From assembly GCA_022510525.1 (NCBI GenBank), contig JAFLTH010000028.1, forward strand, positions 1 through 34,021: DNA of 34,021 nucleotides, written 5' to 3'. Both the position numbers and the translations under genes were made by a program. The notes beneath the pieces are model-generated. The model had not been told where the DNA came from and did no database searches. It saw only the letters and a list, made by a program, of their open reading frames with translations. Shown here in pieces: positions 1-7,856 of this stretch. This stretch comes from Lachnospiraceae bacterium (GTDB lineage Bacteria; Bacillota; Clostridia; Lachnospirales; Lachnospiraceae). Each line of letters begins with the position of its first letter. Position 1 is the first letter of the stretch.

Positions 1-345
1 CCCGAAATTGCTGGGTTGTGGATTGGGAATGCTAAGAACTTCTAATTCCCTTTCGTGAGACCATCAGCCAGCTTACTATTTGTGCAATCCTCGTCGGCAG
101 GCCAAAGTTACAAATTTCAAGTTATTAACTCATTACATGCATTATATCATTCTAATCCTGATTTGGCTAGTAACGCAGAATGCTTGAGTTTCTCGCATCA
201 TCTGAAAAGTTTTGAGTTTAATCCCCATCCAAAAAGCATCCCCCCACTTTTCTGTTACAATATGTTACAGTGAGTGCTCCTTAGATTTTGATACAATTCA
301 ACTATGAACACCTTATGCATACTAAAAGGGTGTTTAAATGAATAA
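1..345. other. Intergenic or edge region without a supported gene
   Basis: No coding sequence can be supported here. A 72-codon open frame on the plus strand (55-273) has no convincing ribosome binding site and a composition unlike a folded protein. A short direct repeat, TGTTACA, occurs at 253-259 and 263-269, one helical turn apart, with no obvious gene to control. The stretch may hold the decayed end of an unrelated gene cut by the window edge. Confidence 0.4.
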
Positions 346-364
346 GGCACGTAAAACACGCGCC
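346..364 (-). terminator. Candidate terminator hairpin after the CbrC gene
   Basis: A 7-bp stem (GGCGCGT pairing with ACGTGCC, one G-U pair) with a 5-base loop lies 45 bases past the stop of the CbrC-like gene, read on the minus strand. It is followed by TTATTCATTT, only a weak T tract. It would end the surface protein - toxin - immunity transcript. The weak T run limits confidence. Confidence 0.4.
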
Positions 365-409
365 CTGAAAAAATCTTTATAATATGAACAAATTAATTTC
401 CTATGGACC

Positions 410-925
410 TTAATCGGAATCCACCCGCAAGTGATATTTTCCGCAATGAATACATTGAAATAGATAACCACAAAGACTGCCTTCTTTTGTCATGTATTCT
501 CTTGCGTTTTTTATACCATTAAACGAGCCATCCTCCTCAAAAAAAACATCCGCAATTTCTAATGCTTCAAGTTCTTTTGTCCCTACGGGACCAATATACG
601 CGCAAAAATCATTACAGCAAGCTGCCCATTGCTCCCCTTGCCAACTCCAATATCCGGGGGTTCTATAAAAAAGTTCCTGCTTTGCCTCATCATTATCTAT
701 TTTATCGGCATCCTGGACGAATGATCCGCCAAATTTTTTTGCTGCTGTTCCATTAGCTACACAATTCAAACAGATACAATCAATCGATGCCGAAGTATAC
801 ATGTTTTGAAGATATACAGATACTTCGTTCCCACAGCACTGGCATATGTTAGTCTTGAAAACTAAATAGTCACTTTCATATATGTTAGGATTATACTTAA
901 AAATTGGAAGATTATCTTTTTTCAT
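410..925 (-). CDS. CbrC/UPF0167 family protein, probable immunity protein
   Basis: A 171-residue protein of the CbrC (UPF0167) family, known for three CxxC pairs and named after an E. coli protein linked to colicin E2 tolerance. All three pairs are visible (about C29-C32, C53-C56 and C159-C162, numbering from the GTG), suggesting bound zinc. The family block RTPGYWSWQGEQW sits at about 89-101. It has no signal peptide, so it should be cytoplasmic. It starts 21 bases after the stop of the LHH-nuclease lipoprotein gene, the usual place for an immunity gene, so neutralising that nuclease is the inferred role. GTG at 928 and ATG at 925 both follow AGAGGA; the ATG is chosen for its 8-base spacing. 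The family call is firm; the immunity role is inferred from context. Confidence 0.8.
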   Translation of the reverse strand: MKKDNLPIFKYNPNIYESDYLVFKTNICQCCGNEVSVYLQNMYTSASIDCICLNCVANGTAAKKFGGSFVQDADKIDNDEAKQELFYRTPGYWSWQGEQWAACCNDFCAYIGPVGTKELEALEIADVFFEEDGSFNGIKNAREYMTKEGSLCGYLFQCIHCGKYHLRVDSD

Positions 926-946
926 CACTTTTTTCCTCTTTAGTTC

Positions 947-2251
947 TTATCCAACCATCGCTGCATATGCTTTCCAAAAAGCCTCTCTTTTTTTGGGCCA
1001 TAGCTTATCACCGGTCTCTGGATTTTGAACTCCCGGTTTTCCTGCTTTATTAAGAATAGATGCATTGCCCTGATGCTCTGCTTCCTTTAGTATCGCTAAT
1101 GTACCATCGACTTCTTGGTTAATATGATGAAGTTGATAACGTTTGCCTGTTGCAGGATCAAACGGAGCCTTTCCGTCTCTCATAAGTTCCAAGTTTGTAA
1201 CCTTTGTTCCATCACTCAATTCAGTAATATAATTCAAATCAATATCACGGACAAGCGCCAACTTACCATTAACCATTTTTGTATATAAGCCAGCGTTTTT
1301 GTAAACTTCATACTCATTATAACTTTTAAATTGTTTTATCAACTCTAACGGAAAACCTGATTCTTTTTGTATTCTTGCGGCATCGTTCATTTTCAGGCCA
1401 TTTAAGGTAGCCCCCTTAAGAGTAATTGCTTCTTTTCCTCCACCATAAACAACGCCGCAGATTGCACCCCATTTGAAGCCTTCTCCAGAAGCCTCAACGC
1501 CAGCTTTTATTGCCTGTTCAAAACTTTCAGTCTCATATCCCTTTGTTATAGCAGCCGAAGCGAAACCTATAGCACCTGATCCTTTTGCAAAAGCTGTTCC
1601 AGTTGATGCGGATGCTGCAAAAATCATACTGACTGCCGGTAAAGCCTGAGCTGTCACAACTGATACAGTTACACATACTAATATGACTCCTGTACCAATA
1701 ATAACATCTTCCATTGCTTTAACATAAACATCATCCGTCAATGTCTCCATTGGGACTACAACTGTCTGACCGTCATCCCCCAATGTGAAGACATATTTTG
1801 TTCCTTGAAACTGCTCATTAAGTTCATCTGATGTATATCCAAAATATAGATTTGGCTGCGAATTAGATGCCAGAGCCTCGATGTATTCCTTGGGATAATA
1901 AATTGCCTCCACATTTTCCACAAAGAATTCTTCGCTGTTAAGCTGATCTACTAAACCAGCGTATATGTTATCTTCCACATAATTAATAAGTGTCTCATCA
2001 TCTAATCCTTTAACTGTAAAACCTAACTCCCCATCTACTCCCGAATCAGAAATAGTGTCCTCATTTGCATTGTCTCCAGTATCTGTAGCAGATAACTTTG
2101 TATCACTAATAACGCTAGAGTTATCAGTTTCGAATTCTGTGTCACTAAATTCAACTTGATTTGTGCTTATTTGATTCGTATTATCTGTTGAGACAGCACA
2201 GGCATTCAAAAATAATGAACACGCAAGGATAACCGATATTATTCTCTTCAT
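947..2251 (-). CDS. Lipoprotein with C-terminal LHH nuclease domain (polymorphic toxin)
   Basis: A 434-residue predicted toxin. It has a lipoprotein signal with lipobox L-N-A-C (C18), then a Ser/Thr/Asp/Asn-rich linker (about 20-75) and an unrecognised extracellular region (76-180). A hydrophobic, Gly/Ala-rich segment (about 183-235) resembles the pre-toxin membrane segments of polymorphic toxins. The C-terminus (about 310-434) carries YQLHHINQ (H375, H376), a later His in EAEHQGN (H393), and a basic tail. This matches the LHH group of HNH/EndoVII nucleases, metal-dependent DNases used as toxin tips. Its ATG overlaps the upstream surface-protein stop by 4 bases (ATGA), with AAGGAGG about 10 bases before it. 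A CbrC-like gene follows. The nuclease call rests on motif and architecture; target and delivery route are unknown. No WXG100/T7SS or Tc genes lie nearby. Confidence 0.78.
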   Translation of the reverse strand: MKRIISVILACSLFLNACAVSTDNTNQISTNQVEFSDTEFETDNSSVISDTKLSATDTGDNANEDTISDSGVDGELGFTVKGLDDETLINYVEDNIYAGLVDQLNSEEFFVENVEAIYYPKEYIEALASNSQPNLYFGYTSDELNEQFQGTKYVFTLGDDGQTVVVPMETLTDDVYVKAMEDVIIGTGVILVCVTVSVVTAQALPAVSMIFAASASTGTAFAKGSGAIGFASAAITKGYETESFEQAIKAGVEASGEGFKWGAICGVVYGGGKEAITLKGATLNGLKMNDAARIQKESGFPLELIKQFKSYNEYEVYKNAGLYTKMVNGKLALVRDIDLNYITELSDGTKVTNLELMRDGKAPFDPATGKRYQLHHINQEVDGTLAILKEAEHQGNASILNKAGKPGVQNPETGDKLWPKKREAFWKAYAAMVG

Positions 2252-4221
2252 TCTTTGTCATCCTCCTTATCAACAGCATTTTTATCACTATTATTTTTCT
2301 TAACCGCAAAAACAATTGCAGTACAAATAACTACAAAAACCGAAATTATAATTATTATGGGTACGTTTTTAAATCCTTGTTTCTTATTCTCAGCATCATC
2401 GTTATCCGCATTTAAGGACACAGCTTCCGTCAGCACCTGTTCTTCATTATCAATGTCTTCTTCTGATATTACATCGGATATTTCGATATTTTCTTCCGAT
2501 GTCTCTTCGACTTTTTCTGCCCCTTCAATATCATCAATTGTTTCTTCCTCGACTATCGGTTCCGGATCAATAATCTGTCCTCCTTCATCAATATATGCTC
2601 CTGCCGCAATTCTTTCATTAATTTCAGATATGGAGATGCCCGTCTTCATGTGTGCCAAAAGAATATCTCTGTCTCCAACATAGACTTTTTTCTCAATACT
2701 ATCATCTGTCACAAGATTTTTAACAGTTATCGTATATATTCCTTCATCAGTATAATGCCGACCTTCTTTGGCTACTCCGCTAAATTTGGTATCTTCAACC
2801 AAGCCATCCATACTGTCTGAAAGCACTTCTCTCTTAATAGTCATATCTAAATACTGTGATTGTGCGACATCTATATAAAAACCATGCTCTGCAACATTCG
2901 CATTAGTAATAAATTGATTTGTATCTACATCCCTGATGAACGCAGAGATATCTCCATTCCGAACGTTGAACTTAAAAAATATCCGATACGTAAGTGTTTT
3001 TGTTGATGTAGTGCCAAAAACAAATGGCTTATCATAGTGCAGCTGATAGTCAAGAGCGACTTCATAATCACCTTCTTCAAATAAGTCTACCCGTGTATTA
3101 GCACCTACCGTTGCAGATGCTTCTAAATAGTTAGTATAAATTTGTCTCTCTTTTTGATTCTGTTTATCTTTTTTCCATACAATCAAAGCCCCTCTACCAA
3201 AATTATTTATAGTAGGCGTCCCAAAGTGAATATCTGATCCAGAATCTATGTAATTTACCTTGACATCTGTTCGACCGTTGCATTTGTCAATTTCCTGCTC
3301 CAGATTAAACCATAATGCTGCCCTATCTCCCGGAACTTTAAGGAAAATCGGCACATCACCGTCCTCTTTAACATCCGTATAACCACTTACATAAAATTTA
3401 CCCACACTCCAATCTATATGGGGATCATCGCTTTTTAATTTCTCAGGATTCTCAAATCCATCTTGACTATCAACACGATAAACGTCTCCAAATTCGTAGG
3501 CATTCTTTGTATCAAGAACCTCGTTTTTATTAACTGAAGGGTCATAGGCATAGAATTGATATAACTCAACACATTCTTTTTCTTCTTTATTTTTTACAGT
3601 AACAAACAGAACCTTAGAAGGGTCTATTTCCCGTTCCAGTTTATAAGCTACTATTATCCTGTAATAACAACCGTTTGTTATTTGTACATTCGTAGTTTTG
3701 TAAAACACATCTGTTTTTTCACCGTTAATCAAACGTGCATTGATAGTATCCATACTGTTATAAAAATCCATAATAGTATCAGTATTTATCCAAGCCTTGC
3801 CATCTTTTGACGTTTGGATAATTATGGCTCCTGTACCAATACTCTGTGATAACTTTGTCCCATCCACAGTTTTTGTCTTATCTGAAACAATATGCCATCC
3901 TGCTTCATTCTGTCCTTCAATTAATTCTTCTCCATATTTATCATCAGCCGTTATGCTTAAATTACCTGATTCTACAGCATAACTGATAAAACCATCGTTA
4001 GTAGATACATTTGAAATATCACCCTCAATACGGAATCTCGATGCCTTTCCTGATGATTCATTTATCAATGAAAGATCATATGCATCCTTTTTTCCCAAAT
4101 CATATACATTACCTTCTAAAGTTTCTTCTGTATTTTTTGCATAAGAAGTAGTCACAGCTAATCCTATTCCAAGGATACAAATAGAAACTGTTAGAAATAC
4201 GACAGCAAATGCTTTTTTCAT
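2248..4221 (-). CDS. Secreted, C-terminally membrane-anchored surface protein
   Basis: A 657-residue protein not recognised as a known family. It has a classic signal peptide (hydrophobic core about 5-24, ending near SYA-K), a long extracellular part with mixed beta-like character, and a Glu/Asp-rich low-complexity stretch (about 550-610). A single membrane helix near 620-640 precedes a short charged tail, with no LPXTG. It should therefore be a one-pass membrane protein facing outward. The start follows AAGGAG about 10 bases upstream. It is the first gene of a three-gene unit and overlaps the toxin lipoprotein gene by 4 bases, so the two are translationally coupled. That coupling suggests it presents, chaperones or delivers the toxin, but this is inference. 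It may instead be an adhesin or receptor. Confidence 0.7.
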   Translation of the reverse strand: MKKAFAVVFLTVSICILGIGLAVTTSYAKNTEETLEGNVYDLGKKDAYDLSLINESSGKASRFRIEGDISNVSTNDGFISYAVESGNLSITADDKYGEELIEGQNEAGWHIVSDKTKTVDGTKLSQSIGTGAIIIQTSKDGKAWINTDTIMDFYNSMDTINARLINGEKTDVFYKTTNVQITNGCYYRIIVAYKLEREIDPSKVLFVTVKNKEEKECVELYQFYAYDPSVNKNEVLDTKNAYEFGDVYRVDSQDGFENPEKLKSDDPHIDWSVGKFYVSGYTDVKEDGDVPIFLKVPGDRAALWFNLEQEIDKCNGRTDVKVNYIDSGSDIHFGTPTINNFGRGALIVWKKDKQNQKERQIYTNYLEASATVGANTRVDLFEEGDYEVALDYQLHYDKPFVFGTTSTKTLTYRIFFKFNVRNGDISAFIRDVDTNQFITNANVAEHGFYIDVAQSQYLDMTIKREVLSDSMDGLVEDTKFSGVAKEGRHYTDEGIYTITVKNLVTDDSIEKKVYVGDRDILLAHMKTGISISEINERIAAGAYIDEGGQIIDPEPIVEEETIDDIEGAEKVEETSEENIEISDVISEEDIDNEEQVLTEAVSLNADNDDAENKKQGFKNVPIIIIISVFVVICTAIVFAVKKNNSDKNAVDKEDDKE

Positions 4222-4267
4222 TTATTGCCAATCTCCTTCTCCATGTTTTTCTCTTTTGCTTACAAAC

Positions 4268-4414
4268 TCATTTATATAAATTATCTATCTTTACTTCATA
4301 AACCTTAAGCGTCCTACCATCAATAAGCACCCTCTCGACAATATCAATCTTCTTTGATATCAGTATATCAAATATCCTGTCCAATAAAATGGACTCGAAA
4401 GTTATTCCTGCACA
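4268..4414 (-). pseudogene. Possible coding remnant, 48 codons without a start
   Basis: Between two in-frame stops, the minus strand reads 48 codons with a protein-like composition, including ISKKIDIVERVLIDGR and ending KIDNLYK. There is no ATG or ribosome binding site. It sits in the promoter region of the surface-protein gene, so it may be the decayed 3' end of a lost gene (a recombinase tail is one guess) or chance. I do not recognise it. Confidence 0.2.
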
Positions 4415-4543
4415 CTATCCTAAATAGAATATCTAAAAAATAAAACCACTAAAATTGGTTTAATCATATCATAATAATTGAATCTATACCAGCTAAAAAG
4501 ACACACAATCCATTATACATAAATTCATTATCCAATCATTCTT
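4415..4543. other. AT-rich intergenic stretch upstream of the surface-protein unit
   Basis: Very AT-rich DNA with no convincing gene. Together with 4222-4267 it must contain the start signals for the leftward toxin cassette, but no clear -35/-10 pair stands out. Candidate small frames on either side are listed separately. Confidence 0.35.
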
Positions 4544-4663
4544 TTAACTTTTATTCGATAGCTTGTACCACTTTTTTATATAGGAATCCTTAAGCAATGA
4601 GGCATCTGCTTCTACCAATGTAACAAATAAAGCTGTCAACCCGTCCCAATCTACATGAATCAT
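4544..4663 (-). CDS. Small unidentified open frame or gene fragment (39 residues)
   Basis: A 39-codon ATG-to-TAA frame starting MIHVDWDGLTALF and ending KKWYKLSNKS. Its composition is protein-like (Trp, hydrophobic helix-forming stretch, basic C-terminus). It begins 15 bases after the YunG-like stop, but the upstream sequence (TTTGGAATAATA) offers only a weak ribosome binding site. It could be a genuine small protein, an immunity-protein fragment of the adjoining toxin island, or the remains of a truncated gene. No family is recognised. Confidence 0.3.
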   Translation of the reverse strand: MIHVDWDGLTALFVTLVEADASLLKDSYIKKWYKLSNKS

Positions 4664-4678
4664 TATTATTCCAAATAT

Positions 4679-5125
4679 CTATGCCCCATTATGTGAGACC
4701 GAAATAAACGAAGGCTTGCTCAGAAGCTGTTGCCGCAGATATTCATACCGCAGCCGTTTTTCCTCTTTGGCAAAGTGCGTCTCTCTGGACTGTTCCGGAC
4801 AGTTGCTGTAATCCAGCACTTCGTCCCCAAACTGCTCACTGGTCAGGTCAAACACACAGCCGTCCACCACATTGAAGCAGTGGTAATTTCCGCCGGGTCT
4901 TAAGATACCGCAAACCTTGCCTCCGAAAAGGTCCTGCATTAGGAATGCTGTGATTGAACACTGTCCAAGTGTAGGATTATGGATACTCCACCCGTCCCTC
5001 ATCCGTGGTGCGCAGGTGTCAGCACACCAGATGCCGGACAGGATATCGTAATAATCCCTCGGTGTCAGACCATTGGCATCTTTCATATCGGCTGTTTCCC
5101 AGCCATAAAATTTGTATCCCTTCAT
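4679..5125 (-). CDS. YunG-like protein with Cys-His-Asp arrangement
   Basis: A 148-residue protein resembling the Bacillus YunG family (uncharacterised). The family-like core runs from DGWSIHNPTLGQCSITAF (about 44-61) through NYHCFNVVDG (80-89) to FDLTSEQF (92-99). C56, H82 and D93 are spaced like the triad of papain/transglutaminase-fold enzymes, so a peptidase or amidase-like activity is possible but unproven. It has no signal peptide or membrane helix. Its ATG overlaps the stop of the 61-residue gene upstream by 4 bases (ATGA), with GGGAAGG just before it, so the two are one operon. I am fairly sure of the family likeness; the function is unknown. Confidence 0.6.
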   Translation of the reverse strand: MKGYKFYGWETADMKDANGLTPRDYYDILSGIWCADTCAPRMRDGWSIHNPTLGQCSITAFLMQDLFGGKVCGILRPGGNYHCFNVVDGCVFDLTSEQFGDEVLDYSNCPEQSRETHFAKEEKRLRYEYLRQQLLSKPSFISVSHNGA

Positions 5126-5307
5126 TTGCCTTCCCTTTCCGCCTTCTTACGTTCCTCATCGAGCATATCCACAATCCTAAAGTACACATCAATCTCAGCC
5201 TGCGCTTCTTCCTCAGATAGATTAAAATGCGACATGAGCAGATGCTGGACTGTCTCAATCGTACAGTCCTGTGAAAATTTGTCCCGTATCAAATCCATTG
5301 GCTCCAT
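5122..5307 (-). CDS. Small charged helical protein, partner of the YunG-like protein
   Basis: A 61-residue acidic/basic, probably all-helical protein (LSEEEAQAEIDVYFRIVDML in its middle) with no recognised family, signal or membrane helix. It is convincing as a gene because AAGGAGG lies 7 bases before the ATG and it overlaps the YunG-like gene by 4 bases. A strong promoter lies about 115 bases upstream. Its small size and coupling suggest a binding partner or regulator of the YunG-like protein, but nothing in its sequence shows this. Confidence 0.6.
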   Translation of the reverse strand: MEPMDLIRDKFSQDCTIETVQHLLMSHFNLSEEEAQAEIDVYFRIVDMLDEERKKAEREGK

Positions 5308-5346
5308 AGGCTGTTCCTCCTTGCCATCAAAGTTTGCTTGGTTCTC

Positions 5347-5481
5347 CTATTGCTGTGATGTTTTCAGGAGAAAACTTACAGCTTTAGGAATCGCATTTCC
5401 ACTATGTGTGCTATCCTGATAATTATACCACGGAACAATGTCTTGTGAAACGGTCTCTATATACTTTGTGCAACTAGCTGC
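5347..5481 (-). other. Coding-like 44-codon stretch overlapping the promoter
   Basis: The same DNA that carries the promoter is open for 44 codons between two TAG stops. It reads like protein, for example VPWYNYQDSTHSGNAIPKAV, but has no start codon with a ribosome binding site. It may be the remnant C-terminus of a lost gene onto which a promoter has evolved, or chance. No family recognised. Confidence 0.2.
5422..5450 (-). promoter_or_regulatory. Candidate sigma-A promoter for the 61-residue/YunG-like operon
   Basis: On the minus strand, TTTCAC (5445-5450) and TATAAT (5422-5427) are separated by 17 bases, and TGG before the -10 makes it an extended -10. This leaves a leader of about 110 bases before the ATG at 5307. 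Good match by eye; no mapped start site. Confidence 0.6.
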
Positions 5482-5549
5482 CTATTTCAAATTGGCAGTA
5501 TCATTCTCTACGCACTCCAAATAGAAGTGTTATTCATTTAGATGTATAC

Positions 5550-7793
5550 TCAGTTTCTTTCTAAAAACTCCTCCACGCTCACCTTCCCATTTATGACACA
5601 CACAGTGAGTGCACCACCCTCGTCCGTACGGTAAATTAGGCAACCGGCGTTCTCGAGACGCTCAAGTGTTTCTGCATGCGGGTGTCCGTAGCTGTTATGT
5701 CTGCCAGCGGAAATAAGGGCAATATGGGGGGATACATTTTCCAAGAAGGACTGTGCGGTGGAGTTTCGGGAACCATGATGGGCTACTTTTAGTAATGTTA
5801 TGTCAGTAATTTCCTTATTTTCTGCAAGGTATTCCGTAACACTCTTTTCACCATCACCTTCCAAATCTCCGGTAAATAGTGCACTGAAAGCTTCATATTC
5901 AAGATATAGAACCGTAGATGCAGCATTGGTATCTTCACTATCCTCACCTGCTGCCGGATGAAGGCAGGTCAGTTTTAGTTTTCCGTTTTGTATACTTTCT
6001 CCCTTATGAATGTAAAGTACGTTAATCCCTGTGGCCTGCGCCCGCCCTACCAGCTCATAGTAGACGTCACTCCTGCTTTTTTCGTCTATATCGGGCATTA
6101 TCAAGTTCGCGATTTGGATTCCTCCTTGCGCCATATCCTCCATTAAAGCGGCAATTCCGTTGTAGTGGTCGCTGTCCATATGTGTCACAAATAGGGCCGT
6201 CAGCCTGTCTGTTCCTTTTGCCTTTAAAAAGGGGAGTATCTGATAGGTTCCGACATCATTTTTGCTGGAGCTTCCACCGTCTATAAAATAACAATTGTTA
6301 TTTTCAGTGATATATATTCCGTCTCCCTGTCCTACATCCAGAATCGTAATCTCAATGCCGTTATGAAAACGCATAGTTATGCATAATAGTGCGACCATAA
6401 GCCACTGCCAGAATTGCAGCTTAGTCCACTTTTTACTCCCAAGAGCTGAAACAACTAATATTACTATAAAAATAAATATCTGCCAGCTTTCAGGCTTTCC
6501 GAGTATGCTTCTGCTGCCCGGAAATTTGAGGGCCAGGTTGCAGCAAAACTCATAAAACCTAAAAATCAGGCGTGCCGGAAATGCGGCATATTTTCCGAGG
6601 GGAAGATAAATTATAGAGGCAGCAATACTTATCAGACCATCAGATACGATAAGGGTTGTTCCCGGAATAATAATAAGATTGAGCAACACAGAATAAAGCG
6701 GATATTCATAATAGAAACAAAGATATACCGGAAGCGTTACAATAGAAATTGAAAGACTGGTTGACATAACTTTTTCTATTTTACTCTCACCCAATAGGTT
6801 TTCTTCCACTGTCGGATAAAACAAACCTATCGCCAGAATTGCTCCAAAGGAAAACAGGAATCCGCTGTGATGCAGATAAAACGGCTGTCCGAAAAGAATT
6901 GAAATACCCGCAATAGCCATTGCCGTAAGCATATCGTAAGTACGACCGAATATACCGGCCGCTATATGAAAGCCAAACATTACAATGGCCCTGATTGCAG
7001 AAATGCTCATCCCGGTCATTATGCCATAACTGTACATAAAGCAGACGGAAATAATGACATTTATAATAAGGGGACACCTGAGCCTTTGTAATAATTTGTA
7101 TAACCCCATACCGATAATTGAAATATGCAGACCGCTGATACTAAGGATATGTATGACTCCGTTAAGCTGGTATAAAAGCTTGGTATCCTCATCCAGTCCT
7201 GTCTTTTCTCCAAGCAGCATAGCTTTAATGATATGGGCATCCTCTTCGAAGCAAACTTCGGTAAGAGCGGACAGATATTGCCGCAGTCTCCACAATTTTT
7301 CGCGAAACCAGTCATATTTACTGCTTTCCTCCAATACAACCCCATTCTGCAGCCGTATCTGCATACCCAGGATTGCATAATAATTTCGTGCATCGAACTC
7401 ACCGGGATTGGTAGCCTGCGCAAATTCTTTATACTTTCCGCTAATACGTATATAGCTCCCAAGCTTAGGTTCCTGTGCCTGAGAGTCTTTCATATAACAC
7501 AGTACGCCTTTTATCTGTGACAAATCAGATTCCGATTGTACATCTGTTAATTGTAATTTTTCATTTTTAACATCTGATATTTGAGGATTTATAACTTGAA
7601 TTTTCTTAAGATAAATAATTAGAATTTCTTTTCCGTAAGAAATGCGATATTCTTTCTTATCGACCTGCCCTATAATAACTGCCTCGCTTCCGTCAATTTC
7701 TTCAAATGATACCTCCGGAAGTGGGAACAGGTACATATAAATCAGGATTATAAGTACAAAGGCAAGACCGAAAAGACATATAGGTCTTCTCAA
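5550..7793 (-). CDS. comEC: ComEC/Rec2 family DNA-uptake channel
   Basis: A 747-residue membrane protein, full length for ComEC, which forms the channel that moves single-stranded DNA across the membrane in transformation. Order: two N-terminal hydrophobic helices and an OB-like DUF4131 region (about 1-170), the multi-helix Competence domain (about 190-470) with LSISGLHISIIGMG, then a metallo-beta-lactamase domain (about 480-740). Its metal motifs ILDVGQGDG, THMDSDHYNG and VAHHGSRNS are intact, so the proposed nuclease activity looks preserved. The start is TTG at 7793, with AAAGGAG 8 bases before it; no in-frame ATG fits. It is the last gene of the comEA - regulator - kinase - GerMN lipoprotein - comEC run, 63 bases after the lipoprotein gene. 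No disabling mutation seen. Confidence 0.93.
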   Translation of the reverse strand: MRRPICLFGLAFVLIILIYMYLFPLPEVSFEEIDGSEAVIIGQVDKKEYRISYGKEILIIYLKKIQVINPQISDVKNEKLQLTDVQSESDLSQIKGVLCYMKDSQAQEPKLGSYIRISGKYKEFAQATNPGEFDARNYYAILGMQIRLQNGVVLEESSKYDWFREKLWRLRQYLSALTEVCFEEDAHIIKAMLLGEKTGLDEDTKLLYQLNGVIHILSISGLHISIIGMGLYKLLQRLRCPLIINVIISVCFMYSYGIMTGMSISAIRAIVMFGFHIAAGIFGRTYDMLTAMAIAGISILFGQPFYLHHSGFLFSFGAILAIGLFYPTVEENLLGESKIEKVMSTSLSISIVTLPVYLCFYYEYPLYSVLLNLIIIPGTTLIVSDGLISIAASIIYLPLGKYAAFPARLIFRFYEFCCNLALKFPGSRSILGKPESWQIFIFIVILVVSALGSKKWTKLQFWQWLMVALLCITMRFHNGIEITILDVGQGDGIYITENNNCYFIDGGSSSKNDVGTYQILPFLKAKGTDRLTALFVTHMDSDHYNGIAALMEDMAQGGIQIANLIMPDIDEKSRSDVYYELVGRAQATGINVLYIHKGESIQNGKLKLTCLHPAAGEDSEDTNAASTVLYLEYEAFSALFTGDLEGDGEKSVTEYLAENKEITDITLLKVAHHGSRNSTAQSFLENVSPHIALISAGRHNSYGHPHAETLERLENAGCLIYRTDEGGALTVCVINGKVSVEEFLERN

Positions 7794-7856
7794 TAATACC
7801 GCTCCTTTCGCAGTAACTTTCTTCCCTGCTTCTAAATGGAAACAGGCACATATGCT

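Noticed and set aside
253..269. Direct repeat TGTTACA-ATA-TGTTACA
   Set aside because: Too short and isolated, with no promoter or gene placed to use it as an operator.
55..273. 72-codon open frame on the plus strand near the left edge
   Set aside because: GTG start without a ribosome binding site, odd composition, no family likeness; treated as chance.
2255..2683. 142-codon plus-strand frame opposite the surface protein
   Set aside because: Ser-rich low-complexity antisense reading of the Glu/Asp-rich codons of the real gene.
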